Positions 8,257 to 16,222 of a stretch of 32,242 bases of DNA are shown here, piece after piece; position 1 is the stretch's first letter, and every line of letters begins with the position of its first letter. Below the pieces are notes generated by a model. That model was not told the DNA's origin, did no database searches, and saw only the letters and a program-made list of their open reading frames with translations. The position numbers were made by a program, and so were the translations under genes. Source of the stretch: Dehalococcoidia bacterium LH_S1 (GTDB lineage: Bacteria; Chloroflexota; Dehalococcoidia; SZUA-161; SpSt-899); contig JAGXOF010000004.1 in the NCBI GenBank assembly GCA_023660035.1, positions 1 through 32,242 of the forward strand, written 5' to 3'.

Positions 8257-8538
8257 ATGATTGATCAAATGGGTACAATTCCCCAGAAAACCAACAGTAA
8301 CCGCAAACTGGAACATTTGAATATCACACTAAACGAAAATATCGGGTCTAAGGACCTGCCTACAGTACCGGAAGCTTACCGATTTGTCCATCGAGCACCG
8401 CTTGAGGTAGATTTGTCCGGCATCGACCTGCCCATTGAGCTCTTGCCCAAAGAACTCAATGCACTGATCATCATTTCACCCATAGTCAGAGGTGTGGGAC
8501 AGGCAATGGAGATCAACAGGAACATGGCCAGGGCATGA
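8257..8538 (+). CDS. Small uncharacterised protein in isoprenoid operon
   Basis: 93 residues, family not recognised. There is no Cys cluster, signal peptide or membrane helix. The C-terminal half (DLPTVPEAYRFVHRAP, ELNALIIISPIVRGVG) looks like a folded alpha/beta domain with one hydrophobic strand. It starts immediately after the prenyl synthase stop, and its TGA overlaps the ATGATG start of the HpnG-like gene, so translation is probably coupled at both ends. It could be a partner of the downstream phosphorylase or a remnant of a larger enzyme that lost its N-terminal portion. Confidence 0.6.
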   Translation: MIDQMGTIPQKTNSNRKLEHLNITLNENIGSKDLPTVPEAYRFVHRAPLEVDLSGIDLPIELLPKELNALIIISPIVRGVGQAMEINRNMARA

Positions 8539-9266
8539 TGATAGCAATGATATGTGCCATGACTCAGGAGTTCAACAGCTTGCTCAGGAAAGTAAATGCC
8601 GGGGAAGCCCTTTCGAAAAATGGTTTTAGAATATGTGAGGCAGGATATGAAGGTGAAGATATATTGCTTATAGAAACAGGCCCCGGCAAGAAGAAAGCGG
8701 AACAAGCCACTGAGTCAATACTTCAGGATTATCCTGTTAGTGGGGTGGTATCGGTTGGCTTTGCCGGAGCTCTGAATGATAAACTGGCAGTTGGTGATCT
8801 CGTGCTTTGTCAAACGCTGTACTCTCAAACAACTGATTCAACTAAACCTTACTATTGTGATAGCAAATGGGTTTCATCGTCGCTGGTAAAGGCGGAGCAG
8901 AGGGGAATTGCCCTGCAAGAAGGCAGCAGTGTAAGCGTCAGGATGCCTGTTTGCGATATTGTAACTAAAGAGGCTCTCGCCAGAGAGTTCCCGGCCACAG
9001 TGGTAGACATGGAGAGCTACTGGATCGGCCAGATTGCACTATCAAAGGATATCCCGTTCCTCTGCATTCGAGCTATATCCGATGCGTTGGACGACTATTT
9101 GCCGCCATTTGATCGCCTTAAGAACTCCGATGGCTCATGGCGAAAAGGGAGAACTCTCTTGTATCTCCTGGTCAGGCCATGGCGACTGGCAAAGACTTTG
9201 TTCCTCTACAGGAACATGAAGCGAGCTGCGGAGAGTTTGACAAAATCGTTTGAGCTCATGAAATAA
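8535..9266 (+). CDS. hpnG: HpnG-like hopanoid-associated nucleoside phosphorylase
   Basis: 243 residues of the MTAN/purine nucleoside phosphorylase superfamily. The signature is visible as GPGKKKAEQA (phosphate/ribose side), GVVSVGFAGAL and VVDMESYWIG (the V-[DE]-M-E-[ST] catalytic motif), followed by CIRAISDALDD. HpnG converts adenosylhopane to (phospho)ribosylhopane by releasing adenine. The hopanoid-type assignment rests on the PPFD-containing C-terminal region and on neighbours (hpnA remnant, squalene/phytoene synthase). A generic MTAN is the alternative. No HpnH or squalene-hopene cyclase is in the window. Start ATGATG overlaps the preceding stop. Confidence 0.75.
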   Translation: MMIAMICAMTQEFNSLLRKVNAGEALSKNGFRICEAGYEGEDILLIETGPGKKKAEQATESILQDYPVSGVVSVGFAGALNDKLAVGDLVLCQTLYSQTTDSTKPYYCDSKWVSSSLVKAEQRGIALQEGSSVSVRMPVCDIVTKEALAREFPATVVDMESYWIGQIALSKDIPFLCIRAISDALDDYLPPFDRLKNSDGSWRKGRTLLYLLVRPWRLAKTLFLYRNMKRAAESLTKSFELMK

Positions 9267-9274
9267 TCTGAAAT

Positions 9275-10045
9275 ATGAAAGCATTGGTGACAGGCGCTAC
9301 GGGATTCATAGGAGCTAACGTAGCACGAGGATTGTTGAATCAGGGGTTCCACGTAAAGGCCCTGTTCAGAGAAGATTACAATCTACGACACAAATGTAAG
9401 AGGAACGAAGAACATACTCACTGCGGCTATGGAAAATGGCGTCAGGAAAGTTGTGTACACTAGCACTGAATCCACTATAGGAATCGGGAAGAACGATGAC
9501 TTTGTCACAGAGGCATGAGAGATGGACCCTGAGCACATCAAGGGCCACTACAAATGGTCAAAGTTTTTTGCAGAAAGGATCGCGCTGAACATGTCTCATA
9601 AGGGGCTACCAGTGGTTATCGTGAATCCCACCGCCCCTGTAGGCCCCTTCGATGTGAAGCCTACCCCCACAGGAAGGATTCTCCTCAGTCTACTGCAGGT
9701 GACAATGCCCATATACTTGAATGTGGGATTGAACATCGTAAGCGTAGAGGATGTCCATATACTGGCCCTGCAAAAGGGGGAAATAGGCGAGCGATACATA
9801 CTTGGAAACAAGAATCTTCCATTTCAGGAGATATTCGATATTCTTAAATGGGAATGGCATATATCGATGAAATACTGGAGGGCAGGATTATGAACCGCCT
9901 TCCCAGGGTTCAGTTAGATACGGTCAGGGCTGCTCACAGATTCAGGTTCCATAACTGCTCAAAGGCGATAAGGGAACTGAGCATGCCTCAAACCCCGGTT
10001 GAAGTCGCACTCGGGGAAGCGGCAAAATGATTCAGAGATAACGGA
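9275..10045 (+). pseudogene. hpnA: Broken HpnA-like NAD-dependent epimerase/dehydratase
   Basis: Three frames together spell an HpnA-type extended SDR. The start is intact (MKALVTGATGFIGANVARGLL, Rossmann G-x-x-G-x-x-G). It then jumps, with loss of roughly 60 residues, to YDTNVRGTKNILTAAMENG and VVYTSTES. A TGA (9516-9518) follows TEA, then GHYKWSKFFAE (the Y-x-x-x-K catalytic pair), VIVNPTAPVGP and GERYILGN. A further loss of about 25 residues with a frame change leads to AYIDEILEGR and SKAIRELSMPQTPVE. A second TGA (10028-10030) stands where the family has Trp before FRDNGYV. At least two internal deletions and two stops make it a pseudogene. It lies in the isoprenoid operon, 8 bases after the HpnG-like gene. 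Confidence 0.88.
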
Positions 10046-10164
10046 TATGTGCGCTGACAGGCCTCCAAGTTCAAGGTTCAGGATTAGCTTAAAGATGAAG
10101 GTTGAAAGCTTTGAAGAATTCAAGGCAACTAACCGTGAACCGTGAATCCAACAGGAACGACAAG

Positions 10165-11181
10165 ATGCAGTCGCAGACACAGGCCAGCTGGAAATACTGT
10201 GAGGAAATGCTGCCGAAGGTCTCGAGGACCTTTGCCCTTAATATCCGTGAGCTGAAGGGGGACACCCACCGGGCAGTTCTCCTCGGCTATCTGTTCTTCC
10301 GCATCGCCGATACATTCGAGGACAACATGCATCAGAGCGAAGAGGAAAAGGTTAACACGCTCAATAGCTACTCCGATATCTTCAAAGGGAATAAGAGTCT
10401 GGATGAGCGGCTGGGATTGTACGAGTCATTGAAATTCAGGTGGAACGAGCAATCGCCTGATGAAGAGCTTGTGGAGAACGGCGACCGGGTTATCCGGTGC
10501 TACTTTGATTTGCCAGCTGTTTACCGCCAGATAATAGACCCGCACATCGTCATGACCTCGGAAGGTATGGCCAACTTTCAGCAGAGGAAGCTGGCCAGCG
10601 ATTCAAAAATATTTCAGCTTCAAGACGTGAGTGATCTGGAGAACTACTGTTATTACGTGGCTGGCGTCGTGGGAATGATGCTAACTCAGCTATTCTGCCA
10701 GCATGAAAACATCTCGGGCCTGCGGCCGGAACTGGAGAGGCATCAACTCGACTTTGGTCTGGCATTGCAACTCACGAATGTACTCAAGGATTCTCAAAAG
10801 GACCTGGAAAAGGGCTGGTGTTACCTCCCAACTTCAGTAACAGAGGAACACAACGTTGCGCCCGAAGAACTTGCCAATATTACCCCCGAGCAAAATAGGG
10901 AAATGTTAGAAGAACTGCTTGACGTGATATTGTCATCCTACGATTCAACTCTGAAATACATAGAGACGATCCCTGAAGAGGAACATTCCGTGCGGATGTT
11001 CTGCACAATAGCCTTTGTGTTATCCTACAATACGTTGCTTAGCATAATGAACATGAAGGAGAGCAAAATACCCCGGGAGCAGGTTGACAATATACTAGCG
11101 CAATGCAATTCCTTTGCCGCATCAAACAAGCTGCTGGAAGAGGACTATCTAAAGGTCGTGAATCAGCTGAGGCAGGATTGA
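10165..11181 (+). CDS. Squalene/phytoene synthase family protein
   Basis: Head-to-head prenyl condensing enzyme, about 338 residues from the ATG at 10165 (the track start adds 21 low-complexity residues; the region before it contains the short repeat AACCGTGAACCGTGAA and looks intergenic). SRTFALNI is the family's N-terminal motif, FRIADTFEDN the first Asp-rich motif (D-x-x-E-D) and LTNVLKDSQKDLEKG the second. YYVAGVVGMMLTQLF matches the Y-x-x-x-V-A-G-x-V-G helix. It would join two FPP (squalene/presqualene) or two GGPP (phytoene). Its position beside hpn-type genes favours a C30 product, but HpnC/HpnD versus Sqs/CrtB cannot be separated by eye. Confidence 0.9.
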   Translation: MQSQTQASWKYCEEMLPKVSRTFALNIRELKGDTHRAVLLGYLFFRIADTFEDNMHQSEEEKVNTLNSYSDIFKGNKSLDERLGLYESLKFRWNEQSPDEELVENGDRVIRCYFDLPAVYRQIIDPHIVMTSEGMANFQQRKLASDSKIFQLQDVSDLENYCYYVAGVVGMMLTQLFCQHENISGLRPELERHQLDFGLALQLTNVLKDSQKDLEKGWCYLPTSVTEEHNVAPEELANITPEQNREMLEELLDVILSSYDSTLKYIETIPEEEHSVRMFCTIAFVLSYNTLLSIMNMKESKIPREQVDNILAQCNSFAASNKLLEEDYLKVVNQLRQD

Positions 11182-11227
11182 TTTTTGTAAGGCAAAGCGG
11201 TGGTCTTGAGTACAGTTGTTATAGGGA

Positions 11228-11893
11228 GTGATGATGAGTAAATGGGAACGCGAGAAGAGGGAAGTCCTAGGAGCGGCTAAAAGCATCTCTGAGAAGGGGT
11301 TAGTGGCAGGTGCTTCAGGAAACGTTAGCTTGCGCCTGACCCCAGATGGCGAACAGGAACTTCTGGCAATTACCCCCAGCGGCAAAGGCTATGACACGCT
11401 TACACTTGACGATATACAGGTAATCGATTTTGAAGGTAAAACTGTAGAGGGCAAGCTTGCCCCATCCAGTGAGATGTTGCTTCATATCGAAATCTATAAA
11501 GCAAGGAAAGACATAAAGGCCATGGTCCATACCCATTCGGTATTTGCCAGTATCATGGCTGTGGCCCGACTGGAAATTCCGCCCATCCTAGACGAGCAGG
11601 TTATATTAACAGGCGGCGAGGTAAAGGTCGCTGAATATGCTCCCCCTGGGGGTAAGGATCTCGCGCGGAATGCCCTTGCTGCACTTGAAAACAGGAATGC
11701 AGTGATACTGGCCAACCATGGCATGGTAGGCACAGGCAAATCCATGCAAGAGGCACTTACAGTAGCTGAGGTTGTGGAGCGGCTAGCAAAGATATATCTC
11801 CATACGCTTTCCCTTGACAGGGTCAACACGCTTCCTGCGGAAGCAATAGGGAAGGAAAAGAACCTTTTTCGCAGGCAGCAAAGTGATGGGTAG
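11228..11893 (+). CDS. Class II aldolase (FucA/AraD family)
   Basis: 221-residue zinc-dependent aldolase/epimerase/dehydratase. Features in order are SGNVSLRL and TPSGKGYDTL (phosphate-binding loops), SSEMLLHIEIY (catalytic Glu), MVHTHSVFAS (two zinc His in H-T-H) and ILANHGMVGTG (third His). Family members cleave fuculose-, rhamnulose- or 5-deoxyribulose-1-phosphate to DHAP plus an aldehyde. The gene follows the synthase by 46 bases on the same strand and may belong to the same operon. Because a nucleoside phosphorylase lies upstream, a role in handling a ribose or deoxyribose phosphate is conceivable, but this is inference from context. A GGGAG ribosome-binding sequence precedes the ATG. 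Confidence 0.9.
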   Translation: MMMSKWEREKREVLGAAKSISEKGLVAGASGNVSLRLTPDGEQELLAITPSGKGYDTLTLDDIQVIDFEGKTVEGKLAPSSEMLLHIEIYKARKDIKAMVHTHSVFASIMAVARLEIPPILDEQVILTGGEVKVAEYAPPGGKDLARNALAALENRNAVILANHGMVGTGKSMQEALTVAEVVERLAKIYLHTLSLDRVNTLPAEAIGKEKNLFRRQQSDG

Positions 11894-11975
11894 TAACAAA
11901 GGTATATGAGAAATTGTCCCGCAAGAAAGTCCCGGAAACATGTATTTGGGATAAATCCAAATAACCACACATACA

Positions 11976-12003
11976 TGTCATCCTGAATTTAATTCAGGGA
12001 CTC
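11976..12003 (+). repeat. TGTCATCCTGAATTT...CAGGGACT interspersed repeat
   Basis: TGTCATCCTGAATTTAATTC continues into AGGGACTC. It contains the dyad CCTGAATTTAATTCAGG and belongs to the same general class of genome-scattered TGTCAT repeats as the elements at 7127 and 12085. Confidence 0.6.
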
Positions 12004-12084
12004 TACCTCTGTCCGCCTTAGAAGAACGAATTAACCACGAACCCCAGTATCAGAGTCCAGCGGCATTTGAAATGCTGCCCTATA

Positions 12085-12113
12085 TGTCATTTCGACCGAA
12101 GGGAGAAATCCTG
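12085..12113 (+). repeat. TGTCATTTCGACCGAAGGGAGAAATC-type repeat
   Basis: TGTCATTTCGACCGAAGGGA followed by GAAATCCTG is a variant of the CATT-CGA-GAAATC interspersed repeat. It sits alone between genes. Confidence 0.6.
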
Positions 12114-12144
12114 AGCCCTGAATAGCCAGGGAAAGTTGGTTGGG

Positions 12145-12168
12145 GAGGGGAGACTTTAGTCTCCCCTC
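12145..12168 (+). terminator. Perfect hairpin GAGGGGAGACT/AGTCTCCCCTC
   Basis: An 11-base perfect stem with a TT loop is followed by GCTTTTC. It could end transcription of the isoprenoid operon, although the T-run is short. It may also be the core of a repeat element. Confidence 0.5.
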
Positions 12169-12339
12169 GCTTTTCTACTACAAATCCAGCCAGATGATAA
12201 GTAGTACTTCGGTAGCAAATTCCATTCCCAAGGTTGATTCCCGTCAAAATTTAGTACTTTGGTTTCATGACAGGCCATTTTCAATGTGCCATGCTTAAAA
12301 CAAGTCTATCTGCTGGTGAGTGCAGAATATCACCCCCGT

Positions 12340-13076
12340 AAGCTTCTCCATTTTCCTGTAATACCACATATAGCCTCCGATCTTGTTCTGTAACGGCGGT
12401 GATGGATGAGCGCCTGCTTCAGCGTACCCCAGAAACTCTCCATAGGTGCGTTATCATAACAGTTTCCCTTCCTGCTCATGGATGCCTTCAGTCCGAAGTG
12501 TCCCATGAGGTTTCTATACTCGTGAGAGCAGTGCTGGCTGCCCCTGTCAGAGTGGTGTATCAAACCTTTAGTTGGGCGTTGGGCAACTACAGCCTTAAAC
12601 CGTGATTGGCTTACCAGATTCCTGGTCAATCGCTCTCCCATTGCGTAGCTAACGATGCTGCCAGTAAAAAGGTCCTTATGGCTGGCTACGTACAGCCACC
12701 CTTCATCTGTAGGCACATAGGTTATATCCCTAACCCACACCTCATTCGGCGCAGTAACCTTGAACTGCTGCCCCAAGATATTCTCAGCTACAGGAAGTTT
12801 GTGTTTTGAATCCGTGGTAGTCTTGAATCTCTGCTTCTGTTTGCAGCATATGCCAAGCTTCCGCCGAATCCGCTTGATCCGGCAGATACCCACCTGTATC
12901 CCATGCTCCGCCAGGTCCTGCTGTAGCCTCTCTGCACTATAGGTATGTCTTGTCCGCTTGTGTGCCGCTCTAATCTCTACCTCCAGCCGCGTTTCCTCCT
13001 AAGCCCACTTCGATAATGGCCTCTTCATCCAGGCATAATATCCGCTGGCTGATACGTTTAAGATGTGGCTTATCGG
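12340..13076 (-). pseudogene. IS3-family orfB transposase remnant
   Basis: The joined frame reads NVSASGYYAWMKRPLSKWA, then an in-frame TAG where relatives continue with Gln, then HKRTRHTYSAERLQQDLAEHG. The DDE core follows: VWVRDITYVPT (first Asp), GLIHHSDRGSQH (second Asp) and MSRKGNCYDNAPMESFWGTLK (Glu). After EAICGIT the family sequence (about 25 residues with the NRQRRH-type tail) is absent. The N-terminal part of orfB and all of orfA are missing. Both ends are truncated and one nonsense codon is present. The 5' break joins directly to the IS1595 remnant. Confidence 0.9.
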
Positions 13077-13938
13077 AAGATACCTGGTCGCCACGCCCTT
13101 AAAGTGACGCATCCAAGCCTTTAGCCGGCTGTGATAGGCGTTGACGTTCTGGATGTGGAAGACCTTGTCTACAACACGATTGCCCTTTGTAAGATTGACA
13201 AGTTTCTCTCTCCCTTGCGGGAGTGAAGTACAACGGTTGACCTCGGGCAAGAGGTTCTCTCCAACGGCGGCGTTTTCCCGAATGATCTCGTGCGTATACC
13301 CCAGTTTGGACAATCCGTTGTAACCTCCCCATCCATCTGTCTGGACAATACTACCCACTTCCACCGCCTCCTTGATGGCCTCCTTCAAACTGGGGCCAGA
13401 AGCATCAGGTACACGCCTGAGTCGAATCCGAGCAGTCTTGCCTTCTTAAGCTCTACCATGATAAGGACCAATGCCTTACCTGCAGCTCCTCGTCCCCGCT
13501 TACCTGGCTTCTCCCCCCTATATAAACCTCGTCTGCTCTGATCAGGCCAGAGAGCCGATCCCGACCAGGTCGGACCATAGCGCAGCGAAGCTTGTGCAGC
13601 CACGTCCACGCAGTCTTATAAGACCCCAAATCAAGAACACGAGTCAACCCCAATGCATTGGCCCCATACTTCTGAGAGGTTAAGTGGCAAATGGCACGAA
13701 ACCAAAGGGGTAAGGGTTTCCTGGTATCCTGAAAAATAGTTCCAGCTATGACAGATGTTCTGTATCCGCACTTAGCGCACTGGAACAACACACCCCTTAT
13801 TGGCCAAGCCTTTTGATGCCCACAACGAGGGCAACAAAAGCCATCAGGCCAGCGCAACCGGTAAATATAATCGTGACACGACTCCTCGGTGGGGAAACGG
13901 GCTTCGAACTCCATTAAATTTCGCGGATAGTCCTCCAT
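13077..13938 (-). pseudogene. IS1595-family (ISXO2-like) transposase, frameshifted and 3'-truncated
   Basis: The first frame (start 13938) has the N-terminal zinc ribbon CPRCGHQ...CAKCGYR, then KYGANALGLTRVLDLGSYKTAWTWLHKLR and the DDE start RADEVYIGG. The frame breaks in a run of six G where seven would keep phase, and continues as EKPGKRGRGAAGKALVLIMVELKKA. It shifts again to RIRLRRVPDASGPSLKEAI and SIVQTDGWGGY (second Asp). It ends in NVNAYHSRLKAWMRHFKGVATRYL, where it fuses with IS3 DNA and loses the last catalytic part. Two frameshifts plus truncation make it inactive. Confidence 0.9.
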
Positions 13939-14074
13939 GCCTCATATTCTGTCTTAGCTCTTTACATCAGTCAAGTACATACCCCTATATATCTATTCTA
14001 CCTGACTTTGGTGTCCATTAAATCCATCCTACCCCAACAACCTGAGAGCAGGGTATAATGGGGACCGTTGGTAC

Positions 14075-15997
14075 TTATTTCCTGTTCCACAGCAGAGTGG
14101 TCAGGATAAGCACAGTTCCAATTAGCCCCAAACCAGCCAGAGTGGCAGCCATTTTCGGAAAGGCAATAAGAAACCCGCCTAAAGCCATCGCTATACGTTG
14201 TGTTATGGGCAGCTTGCCAAACTTTATGAGGTATCCTTCGAGGCCGGATGCCAGGATAAAGATGCCCAGCATAGCTAGAGCGGTGTGATAGAGTATCTCC
14301 CACGGCGTGCCCTGCATAATCAGGGCCGGCTGAAGGACAAAGAAGAAAGGAACGAAGACCAGTACAATTCCCAATCTCAGGCTGGTCCAGGCGGTCTTTG
14401 TAGTGTCTGCGTCAGCTACGCTGGCTGCAATGAAGGCGTTTATGGCTACTGGAGGGGTCAGTCCACCCAGCCCTGCATAAAAGATTATAAATAGGTGCAC
14501 GGCGATTACGGGGATGCCGGTAACCATAGCCACAGCTGGAGCCATGGTGACAGCCAGGAAGAGATATGATGTTCTCTGAAGACCGACCATGCCCATCAGA
14601 AGATTAAATATCGCACCTATCAAGAGCACCAGAAACACGTTGCCAGCACCAAGAGAAACTACCCAGGCAGTTACCGCTGCTGCCATCCCTGTCTTATAAA
14701 GCCCTACCAGTATGAATCCTATGGAGAGGAATATTGCCATTCCAAAGTTTACTAGTCCGGCGGTATATGCCAGCGTCTCCTCCAGTCTGCGGAGGGTTAG
14801 GCTCTTGCGCTTTGTGATTACATTAAGCAGTAACATCAGCACAGACGCATAGACTGGAGTAATCATTCCCCATCGCATGTAGAGGAGGCCGAAAATGAGG
14901 AAAGCAATACAGAGGAGATATATCCATCCTTCCTTAAGGGTGGACCAGATTCTGGGAATATCCTGGGGAGCCAGGCCTTTGAATCCGGCCTTGGCCGCAT
15001 AGCCGTCTACTTGCACCAGCAAACCGGCGTAGTAGAGCACGGTAGGGATAAAGGCGGCTACCATGATAGCGGCATAGTCCACGTTAGCGATTATGGCGGC
15101 CATGAAAACCATTCCTCCCATCACCGGAGGCATCGTATCACCGCCGGATGAGGCGCAGGCTTCAGTGGCTGCGGCATATTCCGATGAGTACCCTGTTCTT
15201 TTCATTGCGGGGATAGTGAATGAGCCTGTGGCAGCGATGTTGGCAGTTATACTCCCGATCAGGCTGCCGAAGAAGCCGCTGGACAGTACGGCTATCTTGG
15301 CTGGGCCTCCCCTTACCTGGCCGAGGAGGGCGGTTGCCAGTTTGAGGAAGAACTCGCCCCCGCCCAGTCCCAACATCACTCCTGCGAACAGGTAGAACCC
15401 GAGAATCATCTTTGCCAGCATCGCTGCTGGTAATCCCAGTATGCCGTCGGCGCCGAAGGCGAAGTTGGAGAATATCTCCTGGAAAGAAAGGCTGAATCCG
15501 TACAGTACACCTGGCATTTTGTCGGCGAAGAGGGGATAGATAATAGAGAGGACAAGCACTGCCGTGTATCCCCAGCCTCCCACCCTCCTCCCCGCTTCCA
15601 ATGAGAGAAGCCCCAGAACTAAAGCCAGGACAAAGTGAAAAATGGAAGGCGCAGGTGTCCATAGCTGCGTGGAGATTTCATTGGAGTGGGAGAGGAAAAA
15701 GAAGAGAGTGGCAGGGAGCAAGAGTGACAGAAGATAGTCATACCAGGGAGGCGCGTAGTCTCTGCTTTTGCGGCTGGACCCCAGTCCAATGAATACATTG
15801 AAACCGAGGATGGCGAAGAGAAGGTAGAAGTATGTGGTGCCGCTTATGACCTTTCCGGCTACGGGAATTGCCAGCCAGTACAGAACGAATAGTACTATCG
15901 CTGCCAGCGTGGTGCCGAGATATATTATCTTTACAGGCGCTGGCAAATGGCGATATCGCGTTAGGGATAGGCCGGACGGCTGCCCTTCTGTAGCCAA
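14075..15997 (-). CDS. TRAP transporter fused permease (4TM/12TM type)
   Basis: 640-residue inner-membrane protein with at least 15 hydrophobic segments, fusing the small DctQ-like and large DctM-like subunits as usual for TAXI-type TRAP systems. The DctM signature is clear: GSLIGSITANIAATGSFTIP, AMKRTGYSSEYAAATEACAS and GGDTMPPVMGG, and later GLGGLTPPVAINAFIAAS. It drives Na+- or H+-coupled uptake of a substrate delivered by the binding protein encoded upstream. The start used is a TTG after AAATTCAT. No better start with a strong ribosome-binding site is seen, so the N-terminus is uncertain by a few codons. Last gene of the minus-strand operon. Confidence 0.93.
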   Translation of the reverse strand: MATEGQPSGLSLTRYRHLPAPVKIIYLGTTLAAIVLFVLYWLAIPVAGKVISGTTYFYLLFAILGFNVFIGLGSSRKSRDYAPPWYDYLLSLLLPATLFFFLSHSNEISTQLWTPAPSIFHFVLALVLGLLSLEAGRRVGGWGYTAVLVLSIIYPLFADKMPGVLYGFSLSFQEIFSNFAFGADGILGLPAAMLAKMILGFYLFAGVMLGLGGGEFFLKLATALLGQVRGGPAKIAVLSSGFFGSLIGSITANIAATGSFTIPAMKRTGYSSEYAAATEACASSGGDTMPPVMGGMVFMAAIIANVDYAAIMVAAFIPTVLYYAGLLVQVDGYAAKAGFKGLAPQDIPRIWSTLKEGWIYLLCIAFLIFGLLYMRWGMITPVYASVLMLLLNVITKRKSLTLRRLEETLAYTAGLVNFGMAIFLSIGFILVGLYKTGMAAAVTAWVVSLGAGNVFLVLLIGAIFNLLMGMVGLQRTSYLFLAVTMAPAVAMVTGIPVIAVHLFIIFYAGLGGLTPPVAINAFIAASVADADTTKTAWTSLRLGIVLVFVPFFFVLQPALIMQGTPWEILYHTALAMLGIFILASGLEGYLIKFGKLPITQRIAMALGGFLIAFPKMAATLAGLGLIGTVLILTTLLWNRK

Positions 15998-16003
15998 ATG
16001 AAT

Positions 16004-16222
16004 TTATCCTATCCTCTTGCCCTGCTCGTCAGCTACTTTGACGGGTTCTTTGGGGAAACCGCTGACAGTGCCACTGGATAGTGTTATAACCAGCTCGCAT
16101 TTGGCACCGGGAGTGGCTTTGCCTTCTACAGTTATCGTTTTGTTAATGTGGGCTGGATCGGTAACCGAGGTGAATTCGAAGCTGAGACCGCTCTCAGAAG
16201 TCGCTTTGGGGGTTTCCTTCAC
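16004..16222 (-). CDS. Small Ig-like/beta-sandwich protein, possible split tail of the TAXI protein
   Basis: 72 residues beginning at a GTG that overlaps the TAXI gene's TGA (GTGA). The sequence FEFTSVTDPAHINKTITVEG and KATPGAKCELVITLSSG has the alternating pattern of an Ig-like extracellular domain, but there is no signal peptide. The upstream protein ends in a Pro-rich linker (SVPEPEPPDQQ) that would naturally connect to such a domain, so this may be a C-terminal domain split off by a frameshift. If translated separately by coupling it would stay cytosolic. The permease gene starts 6 bases downstream. Confidence 0.6.
   Translation of the reverse strand: MKETPKATSESGLSFEFTSVTDPAHINKTITVEGKATPGAKCELVITLSSGTVSGFPKEPVKVADEQGKRIG

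Larger units (their letters stand above)
11894..12330. other. Intergenic region rich in short repeats
   Basis: No credible gene in about 440 bases. The region holds two interspersed repeats (11976, 12085), a perfect hairpin at 12145-12168 and A/T-rich flanking DNA before the IS3 remnant. Confidence 0.7.
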
